Assembly: GCF_021442385.1 (NCBI RefSeq) | Contig: NZ_MUZA01000004.1 | Span: 1-64,000, forward strand | Direction of reading: 5' to 3' | DNA length: 64,000 nt | DNA from: Micromonospora sp. MH99 | GTDB taxonomy: Bacteria > Actinomycetota > Actinomycetes > Mycobacteriales > Micromonosporaceae | In this document: positions 20,434 through 29,587 of the stretch, piece by piece | Layout of the letters: every line of letters begins with the position of its first letter | Numbering within the stretch: the first letter of the stretch is position 1 | The notes under the pieces: model-generated | Told to the model about the DNA's origin: nothing | The model's database searches: none | The model's input: the letters and a program-made list of their open reading frames with translations, nothing else | Translations under genes and position numbers: made by a program

Positions 20434-21576
20434 ATGACGCGCACCACAGCCGACGTGACGTTCCTGCGCGGATACAACCAGGCGCTCGTCCTGGCCGTGG
20501 GGCGTACCGTGCGGACGTTCGAGCGGTCGACGGTCGTCGACGCCACCGGCCTCACACCGCAGGCGGTTTCCAAGGTCATCGCCCGCCTGGCCGCCGACGG
20601 GCTGATCCGTCCCGCTGGGGTCCGCCGCCTGGGCATCGGCAAACCCGCGGTCGTCTACGAGCTGGTCCCCGACAGCCGGTACGCCATCGGCGCGCACGTC
20701 GCCCGACGCACGCTGCGGCTGGTCCTGGTCGACCTGGCCGGCACCGTGCGCCACTCCACCGTCAACCCCCTGCCCGGCGACTTCACCCCGGAGCACCTCC
20801 TCGACGCCCTGCGGGTCGGCGTCGACGCGATCACCGCCGGCGACGACCTGCGCGGCCGGCTGACCGGGGTGGGCCTCGGCATGATCGGGCCGCTCGACCA
20901 CGCCAACGGGCTGGTCCGGGACGCGCACGGCCTGCGGCAGTGGCACGACGTACCGCTGCGTGAGCTGGCCGAGGCGCACCTGGGGCTACCGGTGCACCTG
21001 GACAAGGACGTGACCGCCGGGATCACGGCCGAGGCGTGGCGGCACGGCGCGACGTTCGGCGACGCGGCGCTCATCATGGTCGAATCCGGCATCGGCGGTG
21101 GCTTCTGGCTGGGCGGCGCCGCCCACCGGGGCGCGCACACCAATGCCGGCGAGTTCGGGCACACGGTCGTCGACCTGGACGGGCCCCGCTGCGTCTGCGG
21201 ACGCCACGGCTGCCTGGAGGTCGTGCACCTGGGCGCCGCGGAGGCGGGAGACGTCGCCCGCGCGGCCCGCGTCCTGGCCGTCGGCGTCGTCAACCTGCTC
21301 CAGACCCTCGACCTCGCCCACGTGGTGCTGGCCGGCGCGGATCTGCTGCGCCACGCGGAGGACTACCGCGCCGCGGTCGAGCGGGCCGTCCGCACGGACG
21401 TGCCGCGCGCGGACTGGCTGACGCCGACGGTGACCCTGTCCGGTCTGGGCGCGGACGTCATCGCCGCCGGGGCCGCGATGCAGGTGCTCGACCAGCTCTA
21501 CGGCATCCCCGACCTGACCCTCGGCGCCCCGCCCACGATCGCTCGACGGACCTCATTGCGGACAGCCGGAGCGTAG
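20434..21576 (+). CDS. ROK-family transcriptional regulator
   Basis: A 380-residue NagC/XylR-type repressor. Residues ~25-70 form a winged HTH (VVDATGLTPQAVSKVIARL). The ROK sugar-kinase-like domain follows with VGLGMIGPL, the ESGIGGGFWLGG phosphate loop, and the zinc-site motif CVCGRHGCLEVV preceded by GEFGH. Such proteins bind a sugar or a phosphosugar and release DNA. Its divergent MFS partner and the dyad between them suggest it controls that transporter. The gene converges with MerR 5 bases downstream. Confidence 0.92.
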   Translation: MTRTTADVTFLRGYNQALVLAVGRTVRTFERSTVVDATGLTPQAVSKVIARLAADGLIRPAGVRRLGIGKPAVVYELVPDSRYAIGAHVARRTLRLVLVDLAGTVRHSTVNPLPGDFTPEHLLDALRVGVDAITAGDDLRGRLTGVGLGMIGPLDHANGLVRDAHGLRQWHDVPLRELAEAHLGLPVHLDKDVTAGITAEAWRHGATFGDAALIMVESGIGGGFWLGGAAHRGAHTNAGEFGHTVVDLDGPRCVCGRHGCLEVVHLGAAEAGDVARAARVLAVGVVNLLQTLDLAHVVLAGADLLRHAEDYRAAVERAVRTDVPRADWLTPTVTLSGLGADVIAAGAAMQVLDQLYGIPDLTLGAPPTIARRTSLRTAGA

Positions 21577-21581
21577 GGCGG

Positions 21582-21959
21582 TCACCGTGGGTCGGCGTCC
21601 GTGTGGAGGCAGCCGCTGGCCGGGCTCTCGCTGGCGCTGATCACCGCGTCGAGTCGGTCCCTGACCTGGACGAGTTGGTCGATCTGTCGGGTGATGCGGT
21701 CGCGTTCGCCGTTCAGCAGGGCACGCGACTGCGGGGTGTTGACCTTGGCGTCGACGCAGGGCAGCAGATCCAGGATCGTCCGGCTGGACAGGCCCGCGGC
21801 GTACAACGTCTGGATGAGCTGGACCCGATCCAGCGCCTTCTCGTCGTAGTGGCGCTGGCCGCCGCCGCTGCGCTCGGGGATCAGCAGCGACTGCTCCTCG
21901 TAGTAACGCAGGGCGCGCACCGACACACCCGTGCTGGTGGCGAGTTCCCCGATCCGCAC
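21582..21959 (-). CDS. MerR-family transcriptional regulator
   Basis: A 125-residue one-domain MerR regulator: winged HTH with MRIGELATSTGVSVRALRYYEEQSLL, the RHYDEKALDRVQLIQTL wing, and a C-terminal coiled coil. There is no separate ligand domain, as in SoxR-like or small-molecule sensing members. Cys residues (LPCVD, SGCLH) are few and do not form an obvious metal site. The start chosen is GTG 21959, with a gggggag site; GTG 21965 or 21992 would add a few residues. It is divergent from an SDR gene whose promoter has a long -35/-10 spacer, the typical MerR target geometry. Confidence 0.88.
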   Translation of the reverse strand: MRIGELATSTGVSVRALRYYEEQSLLIPERSGGGQRHYDEKALDRVQLIQTLYAAGLSSRTILDLLPCVDAKVNTPQSRALLNGERDRITRQIDQLVQVRDRLDAVISASESPASGCLHTDADPR

Positions 21960-21994
21960 GACCACTCCCCCACTGCCGGTGACAGCCGCCACAC

Positions 21995-22030
21995 AACCTT
22001 GTCCCTCACGTCCACGTCAGGTTTTAGCGT
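21995..22030 (+). promoter_or_regulatory. Candidate MerR-controlled promoter of the SDR gene
   Basis: A -35-like TTGTCC (21999-22004) and a -10-like TAGCGT (22025-22030) are separated by 20 bases. They overlap an imperfect dyad, AACCTTG (21995-22001) and CAGGTT (22018-22023). Over-long spacers bridged by a dyad are the hallmark of MerR-activated promoters. Confidence 0.45.
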
Positions 22031-22071
22031 AGGCCGCGTACCAGTCCTCGTCCAACCCCAGCGGAGGCATC

Positions 22072-22779
22072 ATGCGGATCTCGGGCTCGATCGCGCTGGT
22101 CACCGGCGCCAACCGTGGCATCGGCCGGCACTTCACCCACCTACTCCTCGAACGCGGCGCGGCGAAGGTGTACGCCACGGCCCGCGACCCCGAACAGATC
22201 GACATCCCCGGCGTCGAGAGGCTGCGCCTGGACATCACCGACCCGCAGGCGGTGCGGGACGCCGCAGCGGTCGCTTCCGACGTGACCCTGCTCGTCAACA
22301 ACGCCGGAATCACCACCCGGACCAATCTCGTCACCGGCGACCTGCGCCTGGTCCGATCCGAGATGGACACCAACTTCTACGGCACCCTCGACATGGTGCG
22401 CGCCTTCGCCCCGGTCCTGGGCGCCAACGGCGGCGGCGCCATCCTCAACGTCCTGTCGGCGTTGTCGTGGTTCTCCTACGACGGCGCGAACGCCTACAGC
22501 GCCGCCAAGGCGGCCGAGTGGAGCCTGACCAACGGCGTCCGGCTCGAACTGGCCGCGCAGGGCACGCTGGTGACCGGGCTGCACCTGGGCGCCGCCGACA
22601 CCGACATGATGGCCGACTACGACGGCGTCAAGATGGACCCCGCCGACGTCGTCCGCGCTGCCCTCGACGGCATCGAGGCCGGCCGGCTCGAGGTGCTCGC
22701 CGACGAGTGGAGCGCCCACGTCAAGGCATCCCTCGCCGACGATCCGAGCGCGTTCTACGGCACGGCCGTCGCCGGCTGA
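22072..22779 (+). CDS. Short-chain dehydrogenase/reductase
   Basis: A 235-residue classical SDR with cofactor loop TGANRGIG (11-18), structural NNAG, and catalytic Ser/Tyr/Lys in NVLSALSWFSYDGANAYSAAKAA. It lacks an acidic residue soon after strand 2 (YATARDP), so NADPH is likely. It has a gcggagg site. The divergent MerR gene and the long-spacer promoter suggest induction by that regulator. The substrate is unknown, possibly a reactive carbonyl. A hairpin at 22790-22829 follows. Confidence 0.9.
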   Translation: MRISGSIALVTGANRGIGRHFTHLLLERGAAKVYATARDPEQIDIPGVERLRLDITDPQAVRDAAAVASDVTLLVNNAGITTRTNLVTGDLRLVRSEMDTNFYGTLDMVRAFAPVLGANGGGAILNVLSALSWFSYDGANAYSAAKAAEWSLTNGVRLELAAQGTLVTGLHLGAADTDMMADYDGVKMDPADVVRAALDGIEAGRLEVLADEWSAHVKASLADDPSAFYGTAVAG

Positions 22780-22789
22780 CACGCCACCA

Positions 22790-22829
22790 CGGCGGCGGCC
22801 GGCCACCCCGACGTGACCGGCCGTCGCCG
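22790..22829. terminator. Bidirectional terminator between SDR and lanthipeptide operon
   Basis: A 13-bp stem CGGCGGCGGCCGG pairs with CCGGCCGTCGCCG (one G-T pair) across a 14-base loop, between the SDR stop and the stop of the last lanthipeptide-operon gene. It marks the left boundary of that operon. Confidence 0.7.
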
Positions 22830-22876
22830 CGTGTCGCGGTCGGAGCCGGGCAGGACCGGCGGGCAGTCGGGGGGCC

Positions 22877-23533
22877 TCACATACCGGTCGGCTCGGGAGC
22901 GTCGCTGCGCGGGTGCGCCAGGACGAACCGCTGCACTGCCGCACCGCTGACCGCGGCACAGAACTGCCGGTACCCGGCCTGCGCACCCCAGTGCGACAGG
23001 GCCAGCGGCCGGCCGGCCGGGAACGCCCCGTAGTCGAGGTCCCACGGCGCGACCACGAACCTGCCGCCGTAGCTGTCGTCGCCGAACGTCCGGGCCAACG
23101 CCCGCAGTGCCTCGATCTGGTCGGGGGCGAGCGGTTCGACGTACCACAGCACGGTGTAGCCGTGTTCCAGGTTATGGACCAGCGTCTCGATGGGCGGGCG
23201 GTCACGGGCGACATAGAAGCGGCGCACGGTCGGGGCGGGCACCACGAAGTGCGGCCCGGACGACGGTGGGACCAGGTCGTACCGGACGCGGGTGACGTAC
23301 GGCTCGGCGGTCCCCGGGCCGACGTGCAGGCCCGCGCCACTGATCCGGTCGGTCAGCTCCGGATCACAGCCGGCCCGGTCGGCGTCGACCCCGATCGCGG
23401 CGGCCGGTCGGCGCGAGGCCGGGTCGGCGTAGGCGCGCAGGAACGGGGTGGCCGCCACCACGAGCAGGACGGCGCCGAGCGCGGTGACCGCCGCGGCGAT
23501 TCTCGGCCCGTACCCGGAGCGTGCCTCAGCCAC
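22877..23533 (-). CDS. DUF3105 protein, last gene of the lanthipeptide operon
   Basis: A 218-residue protein with one N-terminal membrane helix (residues ~10-33) and an extracytoplasmic DUF3105 domain. The domain shows VPPSSGPHF, then VHNLEHGYTVLWYVEPL and a C-terminal AAVSGAAVQRFVL segment. Conserved His and Cys residues (HNLEHG, FCAA) could bind metal, but no function is known for DUF3105. The start overlaps the stop of the LanD-type gene by 8 bases, so it is probably co-translated with the lanthipeptide genes. A role in immunity, leader removal or export is possible but unproven. Confidence 0.8.
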   Translation of the reverse strand: MAEARSGYGPRIAAAVTALGAVLLVVAATPFLRAYADPASRRPAAAIGVDADRAGCDPELTDRISGAGLHVGPGTAEPYVTRVRYDLVPPSSGPHFVVPAPTVRRFYVARDRPPIETLVHNLEHGYTVLWYVEPLAPDQIEALRALARTFGDDSYGGRFVVAPWDLDYGAFPAGRPLALSHWGAQAGYRQFCAAVSGAAVQRFVLAHPRSDAPEPTGM

Positions 23534-24149
23534 GGCCCGCTCCCTGCGCCCGCAGGTGGGCGGCGGTCCACTCCAGCACCGTCTCCACCGGTGGCATCCC
23601 CCGGCCCGCGAGGGTGCCGGTGCTCAGCGCGAGCACGGGAACGGGCGGCACGACGCCGTACCCGTCGGCGCGCAACCGCGCCACATTGCGCTGCACGGCG
23701 GGTCGCTGCCACATCGCGGCGTTCATCGACGGCACCAGCACGACGGGAGCGGCGGCGGCCAGCACGCAGGTGGCGACCAGGGTGTCGGCGATTCCCAGGG
23801 CGGCCTTGGCCAGGGTGTTGGCGGTGGCGGGCAGGACGAGCACCAGATCCGCCCACCCCGTCAGGGCCAGGTGCGTGACCTCGCTGGTCGCCTGCTCGTC
23901 GGTCAGCGCCGGGTGTCCGGTCAGGAGGGCGAACGACGCGGCCGGGACGAAGCGGGCGGCGGCGGGAGTGAGCACGACCCGCACGTCGAGCCCCAACGCG
24001 TGGCGCATCACCATGATCGACTGAGGCAGTGTCAGCACGTCCGCGGATCCGCAGGCGGCGACGAGGATCCGCCGCGCCGGGAACGCTTGCGGGTCGTCGG
24101 CGGAGACCACCGGGCGCTGCGGCGCCCCGGTCACGGTACGGGTGTCCAT
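23526..24149 (-). CDS. lanD: LanD-type flavoprotein decarboxylase (HFCD family)
   Basis: A 207-residue homo-oligomeric flavin-containing Cys decarboxylase. The HFCD hallmarks are present: AACGSADVLTLPQSIMVM at the flavin loop, a His in VTHLALTGWAD, PATANT (usual PASANT) and PSMNAAMW (PxMNxxMW). EpiD and MrsD of this family oxidatively decarboxylate the C-terminal Cys of lanthipeptide precursors to an enethiolate, which closes an aminovinyl-cysteine ring. The precursor here ends in Cys, which fits. It overlaps lanT by 19 bases and the DUF3105 gene by 8. The ATG has an aggagg site. Confidence 0.9.
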   Translation of the reverse strand: MDTRTVTGAPQRPVVSADDPQAFPARRILVAACGSADVLTLPQSIMVMRHALGLDVRVVLTPAAARFVPAASFALLTGHPALTDEQATSEVTHLALTGWADLVLVLPATANTLAKAALGIADTLVATCVLAAAAPVVLVPSMNAAMWQRPAVQRNVARLRADGYGVVPPVPVLALSTGTLAGRGMPPVETVLEWTAAHLRAQGAGRG

Positions 24150-26356
24150 GCGTCGCCTCCTGCGTGGGCGGGTTCGTCATCGGTCAACTGGCAGCGGACC
24201 AGGTCGGCGTACACGCCCCCGGCCCGCAGCAGGTCGTCGTGCCGGCCGCGCTCCACGAGCCGGCCACCGGCGACGACGAGGATCTGGTCAGCGTTACGGA
24301 CGGTGCTCAGCCGGTGGGCCACCACGATCCGGGTGCAGCGCATCGCCGAGATCGCCTCGTCGACGCGCCGCTCGGTGGCCACGTCGAGGTGGCTGGTCGC
24401 CTCGTCGAGCAGGAGCACGGCGGGCTGGCCCGCCAGGGCCCGCGCGATGGACAGCCGCTGCCGCTGCCCACCCGAGAGCGCCTGGCCCCGCTCGGCGACC
24501 TGGGTGTCGTAGCCCATCGGCATCGCCGCGATGTCCTCGTCGATGGCGGCGGCCTCGGCGGCCGCCCGGATCGCCGGCATGCCGACACCCGGATGCACCA
24601 GGCTGATGTTGCGCCGGATGGAGTCGCGGAACAGGTAGCTCTCCTGCAACACCACCCCGAACTGGCGGCGCAGAGCTGTCGGGTCGATGCGCGACAGGGG
24701 CACCCCGTCGAACAGGATCTCCCCGCCGGTGGGCCGGTAGAGGCCGGTCAGCAGCATGGCCAGGGTGCTCTTGCCGCTGCCCGAGGGCCCCACCACCGCG
24801 ACCTTCTCCCCCGGTGCGACGTCGAAGGAGATGTCCCGCAGCACCGGTGCCGCGCCACCGTCGTAGCGGAAGCTCAGGTCGCGGACGGTGATCCGGCCGG
24901 TGAGGCGGGGCGTCGGCAGGTCGGGGTCCCCGGTGGGCTCCGGCCGGGCGGCGAAGACGTCCCGCAGGCGCTGCAGGTGCGACACGACCGACTGCAGCAC
25001 CTGCGCGCTGCTCACCAGTGAGGCCAACGGGGTGAGCGCGGACAACGCCAACGCCTGCAGGCCCAGGGTCGCACCGAGGCCGGCGCCCTCGAAGAGCCGG
25101 CCGGTGCCGAGCCACAGCAACGCCAGCGGCCCGGCGAGTTGGACGCTCGCGGTGATGTTGGCGACCGTTGCCGAGAGCCGGTTCTGGGCGATGTCGGCGT
25201 CCAGCGCGGTGGTGTAGCGGCGCAGCCAACCGTCGTACACCTGCCGTTCGGCGCCCATCGACTTGACCGTCGCGATGCCCGACAGCGCCTCCATCAACGC
25301 GCTCTCCGCGTCGGCCTGCACGGTGAGGTGCCGCTGGGTCAGCCGCAGCAGCCGACCGTTGACAAGCGCGACGGCCACCACCTGGACGACACCGATCGCG
25401 GCGGCGAGCCCGGCGAAGGTGAGGTCCCTGGCCACCAGCACCGCGAAGTACGCGATCACCAGCACACCGTCGATCACCGCCGTCAGCACCTGGGTGGTGA
25501 CCAGTTCGCGCAGCAGGATGCTGCTGGACAGCCGCTGCATCAGGTCGCCGCCGGCCCGCTGCTGGAAGAACGCGTACGGCAGCCGCAGCAGGTGCCCGAA
25601 CAGGCGGGTCATCAGCGCGGCGTCCACAGCGGCCTGCAACGTGACCAGGAGCCGGGAGCGCAGATAGGCCACGCCGAACTGGGTGAGCACCAGCGCCGCG
25701 ATGCCCAACGCCAGGTACGGCATGAGGCCGGTCTCCCGGGCCGGCATGATCTGGTCGAAGGCGACAGTCGTGGCCAACGGCAGGGCCAGTCCCAGGGTCT
25801 GGAGCACCAGGGAGACGCCGAACGCCGTGCCCAGCCGGGGCAGGAAGGGCCGCAGCAGCGGGTGCGCGCGCCGCCAACGGGCCAGCGGGCCGGGATGGGA
25901 GACGGCGGGCTCGGGCACGGCCTCGGGGTCGGGGGTGAAGGTCAGCACCGTGCCGCTGAAGCCGGCCGCGAACTCGGCGGCGCTGAGCAGCCGACGCCCG
26001 AGCGCCGGGTCGACGAGCCGCACACCCCGCGCGCCGACGTGTTCCACCACGACGAAGTGGGAGTCCTCCCAGTGGGCGACGGCCGGCAGGGGCAGCTGCG
26101 CGACCTGGGCGGCGTCGGCGCGGAACGCGCGGGCCCGCAACCCGAACCGGGAGGACGCGGTCAGCAGCGCCCGCGCGGTGACGCCGTCGCGGCCGATGTC
26201 GAGCCCGTCGCGCACCCGGGCCAGCGAGGCACGTACGCCGTGCCGGCGGGCGATCATGGCCAGGCACGCGGCGCCGCAGTCGGTGTCGGTCATCTGCATC
26301 ACCAGCGGCACCCGCTGCCGGCGCCACCACGCCCGGGCGCTGGTCAGGCGGCCCAC
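24131..26356 (-). CDS. lanT: Lanthipeptide transporter with C39 leader peptidase
   Basis: A 741-residue peptidase-containing ABC transporter. Residues ~15-150 form a C39 peptidase with Cys27 in TDTDCGAACLAM, His in HWEDSHFVVVEH and Asp in VDPALGRR, which cleaves after the double-Gly leader. A six-helix ABC membrane domain (~180-460) follows. The nucleotide-binding domain has Walker [25 protein letters not shown] and Walker B LLLDEATSHLD. The GTG start at 26356 overlaps lanM by 13 bases and has a ggagg site. It should export the modified peptide and remove its leader at GG. Confidence 0.95.
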   Translation of the reverse strand: MGRLTSARAWWRRQRVPLVMQMTDTDCGAACLAMIARRHGVRASLARVRDGLDIGRDGVTARALLTASSRFGLRARAFRADAAQVAQLPLPAVAHWEDSHFVVVEHVGARGVRLVDPALGRRLLSAAEFAAGFSGTVLTFTPDPEAVPEPAVSHPGPLARWRRAHPLLRPFLPRLGTAFGVSLVLQTLGLALPLATTVAFDQIMPARETGLMPYLALGIAALVLTQFGVAYLRSRLLVTLQAAVDAALMTRLFGHLLRLPYAFFQQRAGGDLMQRLSSSILLRELVTTQVLTAVIDGVLVIAYFAVLVARDLTFAGLAAAIGVVQVVAVALVNGRLLRLTQRHLTVQADAESALMEALSGIATVKSMGAERQVYDGWLRRYTTALDADIAQNRLSATVANITASVQLAGPLALLWLGTGRLFEGAGLGATLGLQALALSALTPLASLVSSAQVLQSVVSHLQRLRDVFAARPEPTGDPDLPTPRLTGRITVRDLSFRYDGGAAPVLRDISFDVAPGEKVAVVGPSGSGKSTLAMLLTGLYRPTGGEILFDGVPLSRIDPTALRRQFGVVLQESYLFRDSIRRNISLVHPGVGMPAIRAAAEAAAIDEDIAAMPMGYDTQVAERGQALSGGQRQRLSIARALAGQPAVLLLDEATSHLDVATERRVDEAISAMRCTRIVVAHRLSTVRNADQILVVAGGRLVERGRHDDLLRAGGVYADLVRCQLTDDEPAHAGGDAWTPVP

Positions 26357-29300
26357 TGTCGCCTCCGGACGCCGAGCGCGCCGGTGCGCGCGTCCGCCGG
26401 TGGCGCCAGCACGAGAACCGACGGCACCCGCTCGGGTGCGGCCAGCCGCAGCAGGGCGAGCCCGATCCCCGACAGGCCGGTCATCAGCTCCGGCGTGGCG
26501 AGGGCCGTCGGGTTGGCACAGCGCCAGCCACCGCCGAGGCCGTCGCGCAGCACCGCCGCCGCAGGCGCCGCCGCCTGCTGGGGGACGGCCGTCAGCAGCA
26601 GGTCGAGGTTGCCGAGGTCGCCGTGGCACAGCGAGTGGTTACGACCGAAGCCGGTGGCGAGCGTCGTCCGGACGGCCGTGTCGATCTCCGCGTCCAGGCC
26701 CTCGTCGGGGCCGAGGGCGTCGCGCAGCAGCAGCCGCGACAGCCCCACCCCGGGGGCACCGTGACACCAGGTGACGGTGCTCTCCCCCGGCCGGCGCAGG
26801 TCTGCCCAGTTCGCCAGCTCAGGGCGGAACAAACTGCTGTCGTACGCGAGCACGCGGACCGCCGCGTCGGTGTAGCCGGGATCGCCGGTCACCTGACCGG
26901 CCCGGGCCAGCGCGGCGGCGATGCCCGCGGAGCCGTGCGACAGCCCGCCGAGGGGGTCGCCGGAGGCACCGCGGGCCGGGTGCGGGTAGCGCTCGGCGGC
27001 GGCGCGAAGTCGCGCGGCGGCAGCGCTCAGGGCGGGCTCGACCCGGTCGGGGTCCAGACCCGCGCCGGAGACGGCGAGGACGGCGCCGGCGTACCCGTCG
27101 ACGAGGTCGACGGCCTGCTCGCTGGCGGCCAGCGTGACGATCCGCGCCAGCGCCACGTCGACCGCCGGCGCGAACCGGTCGGTCCGCCACAGCGCTCCGA
27201 GGTGCCCGAAGGTGTACAGCAGGCCCGACCATCCGGTGAACGCGCCGATCCGATCGCCGGGAATCCGCTGGTCGAGGACGCGGGCGGCCAGCCCGGCGGC
27301 CGCCCGGGCGGCGAGGTCGGTGAATCGCCGTGCACCGGTTAGTCGGCCGGCGTGGGCCAGGAAGAGCGCCACGCCCGCGACGCCGTCGTAGAGGTGCGGG
27401 CCGAGCGGCGTCGGCGCCCACCGGCCCGGGTCGGTGGTCGAGGGCGTGAGCCCGAACCAGGTCGGCTCGGCACCTGCGCTGGCGAGACCGGCGACCACGG
27501 CCGCGACCTCGGCCGCGGCGGCCAGGTAGGCCGCCGGGGCGGGTGCCGGCGCGGGTGGCAGATCCGCCAGCCGCCAGCGCACCCGCGCGTGGGGAGCGTC
27601 GGTGCCGTCCACCCGGGTGGTGAAGGCGGCCTCGATCAGCCAGCGCTGCCGCGTCAGGTCGGCCGGTCCGAGCCGGGCGAGCCGGCGACGCGCCTCGTCG
27701 AGCCCGGACCGGGCCAGCAGGCCCGGCAGGCGTTGCCCCCGGCTGCTCCAGAGGTCCCGCGAGTCCACCCGGGTGGTGAACATCGGCACGTCGCGGCGGG
27801 CCAGGTCGGCGCGCTCCGCCCCGACGGTGGCCGCCAGCATCGGCAGTTCCGCCACCCCCGACCAGAGCCAGTCGTACAGCCGCTCGGTGTCCAGGCCGTC
27901 CTGCAGCGCGTCGGTGTGCAGCGCCGCGTCGCGCAGTCGCAGGTACGTGCGGGTGGGGCGGAGCACGACGCGGATCTCGTCGGCGGCGAACGCGGTGAGC
28001 GGCCCGTGCGGGGCCAGCAGATCGTCGCGGACGGCGACGAGGAGGCGCGTCATCGACTCGAACCCCCGCACCACCTGCGGCAGGTGCGCGGCGACATCGG
28101 TCGCCGCGCCGGCGGTGGCGGGGTTCTGCCGGTCCTGCTCGTCGTGGTGGTGACCGGGAGCGCACAGTCGCATCTCGTCGGTCCCCTCGGCCTGCCACGC
28201 CGAGCAGTTGCAGCCGTCGCCGACCGGTCCGGCGGCCTCGTCGGCGCGCGGCAGCAGGCCGACCGCGAGCACCGAGTCCGCGATCGCGTCGCCGCCCCGA
28301 AAGCTCGTGGACCGGACGACCGCCGGGGTGAACACGGTCTCCAGGTCGACCAGGACCGGATGCTCACCGTGGGCGACCACGTTCTCCTGGTGGCAGTCGG
28401 TGGCGCCGATGGCCTGCAACAGGACCAGCAGGGCACCGAAGCGGTGGGCGTAGCGGCGCTGACCGGCCGTCGTGGCGGCGGCGCGCGTGTCGACGTACGC
28501 GGCCCAGCCGTACTCGCCGCGCGGCAGCACGGTGAAGGTGTGCAGGTCGGCGCCGCGGTCGTTGAGCCAGGCCAGCAGCTGCTGGAACCGGGCCTCGACG
28601 GCGACCGGGCGGGGCTTGTAGACCAGCCGCAGCCCACTGTCGAACGTCGCCACCAGCACCCGGCGGCCGTCGCGGTGGGGGTCGCCGGTCTCCTCGACCT
28701 CGACCAGGCGACCGATCGGGGCACCGGAGTGGAAGGTCGCCGCGAGCGTCGGCGCGTCGGCGCGGAGCCGGTGCAGGAACTCGACGGTCCGCTCGGCCCA
28801 GGCGCGGGTCAGCCCGTACGCCTGCCGGGCCAGGACCGGGTAGTCGGCCAGCAGGCCCAGCGCCGCCCCGGGGGCGCGGTACCTGCCGAAGAACGCCTCG
28901 AAGCGCTCCTGCGGCGTCTTTCCGGACGACGTGCCGCGCAGCCGGTCGATGTTGAGTTCCAGGACGACGGCCCGGCTCAGGAGCACGACCAGCTCGTCGA
29001 GCAGGCCGGTCAGTCCGAGCCGGTCCGCGTCGGCGGGCAGCGGCACGGCGTCGCCGGCGAGGTCACGAGTCCGACGTGCCACCTGGGCGCGGGCCTGTGC
29101 GACCAGGGGCGCCACCAGGACGAGACAGGCATCGAGCGGGCGACCGGGCAGCAGGTCGGGGCCGATCTCCCCGTCCGCCGCTCGCGTGTAGCAGGCCAGC
29201 AGTTCGTCGATCCAGGCCGGCGTACCGTGCAGACGTGCGGCGAGCAGCTCGGGCGTCTCGTCGAGCAGAGCGAGGAGCACCTGCTCGTCGATGCCCTCCG

Positions 29301-29505
29301 CCGTCAGCCGGCTTCGCCAGTCCTCGTCGTCGGTGAACGCGCCGGCGGTGCGCCACCGCGACAGCCGCCACCGCGACCGCTCGCCGGGCAGCGACGCCGT
29401 CGGCGCGGGCGCGGCCAGCCGTTCGGCGATGCTCAGCGCGGCCAGGAGGCGCTGCTCGACGCGGACGCTCGGGTCGTCGGTGGCGCGGTGCGGGTGTTCG
29501 GACAT
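26344..29505 (-). CDS. lanM: Class II lanthipeptide synthetase LanM
   Basis: A 1053-residue bifunctional enzyme. The N-terminal two thirds are a LanM dehydratase (DUF4135) that phosphorylates and eliminates Ser/Thr: ATDCHQENVVAHGEHPVLVDLE is typical. The C-terminal LanC-like cyclase has TGWSGLLYTFGHLGALW, GLSHGSAGIAAAL, and the zinc ligands Cys914 in TWCHGAPG and Cys960/His961 in SLCHGDLGN. Length is normal for LanM. The ATG at 29505 lies 82 bases after lanA, across a perfect hairpin. It should convert the four core Thr to dehydrobutyrine and add Cys thiols to form methyllanthionines. Confidence 0.96.
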   Translation of the reverse strand: MSEHPHRATDDPSVRVEQRLLAALSIAERLAAPAPTASLPGERSRWRLSRWRTAGAFTDDEDWRSRLTAEGIDEQVLLALLDETPELLAARLHGTPAWIDELLACYTRAADGEIGPDLLPGRPLDACLVLVAPLVAQARAQVARRTRDLAGDAVPLPADADRLGLTGLLDELVVLLSRAVVLELNIDRLRGTSSGKTPQERFEAFFGRYRAPGAALGLLADYPVLARQAYGLTRAWAERTVEFLHRLRADAPTLAATFHSGAPIGRLVEVEETGDPHRDGRRVLVATFDSGLRLVYKPRPVAVEARFQQLLAWLNDRGADLHTFTVLPRGEYGWAAYVDTRAAATTAGQRRYAHRFGALLVLLQAIGATDCHQENVVAHGEHPVLVDLETVFTPAVVRSTSFRGGDAIADSVLAVGLLPRADEAAGPVGDGCNCSAWQAEGTDEMRLCAPGHHHDEQDRQNPATAGAATDVAAHLPQVVRGFESMTRLLVAVRDDLLAPHGPLTAFAADEIRVVLRPTRTYLRLRDAALHTDALQDGLDTERLYDWLWSGVAELPMLAATVGAERADLARRDVPMFTTRVDSRDLWSSRGQRLPGLLARSGLDEARRRLARLGPADLTRQRWLIEAAFTTRVDGTDAPHARVRWRLADLPPAPAPAPAAYLAAAAEVAAVVAGLASAGAEPTWFGLTPSTTDPGRWAPTPLGPHLYDGVAGVALFLAHAGRLTGARRFTDLAARAAAGLAARVLDQRIPGDRIGAFTGWSGLLYTFGHLGALWRTDRFAPAVDVALARIVTLAASEQAVDLVDGYAGAVLAVSGAGLDPDRVEPALSAAAARLRAAAERYPHPARGASGDPLGGLSHGSAGIAAALARAGQVTGDPGYTDAAVRVLAYDSSLFRPELANWADLRRPGESTVTWCHGAPGVGLSRLLLRDALGPDEGLDAEIDTAVRTTLATGFGRNHSLCHGDLGNLDLLLTAVPQQAAAPAAAVLRDGLGGGWRCANPTALATPELMTGLSGIGLALLRLAAPERVPSVLVLAPPADARTGALGVRRRQWAA

Positions 29506-29539
29506 GCGGGGCTCCCGTGGCGGTGGTTGGGCGGAACGA

Positions 29540-29566
29540 CGGGGTCCGGGCCAGGCCCGGACCCCG
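29540..29566 (-). terminator. lanA-lanM intercistronic attenuator hairpin
   Basis: A perfect inverted repeat, CGGGGTCCGGGCC and its complement around a single central A, lies 21 bases after the lanA stop and 34 bases before lanM. Partial terminators at this position in lantibiotic operons allow much more precursor than enzyme to be made. Confidence 0.7.
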
Positions 29567-29587
29567 TGCGGACCCGAGGGTTCGAAA

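Noticed and set aside
21582..22779. MerR and SDR genes as part of the lanthipeptide cluster
   Set aside because: A strong bidirectional terminator at 22790-22829 separates them and they form their own divergon with a MerR-type promoter.
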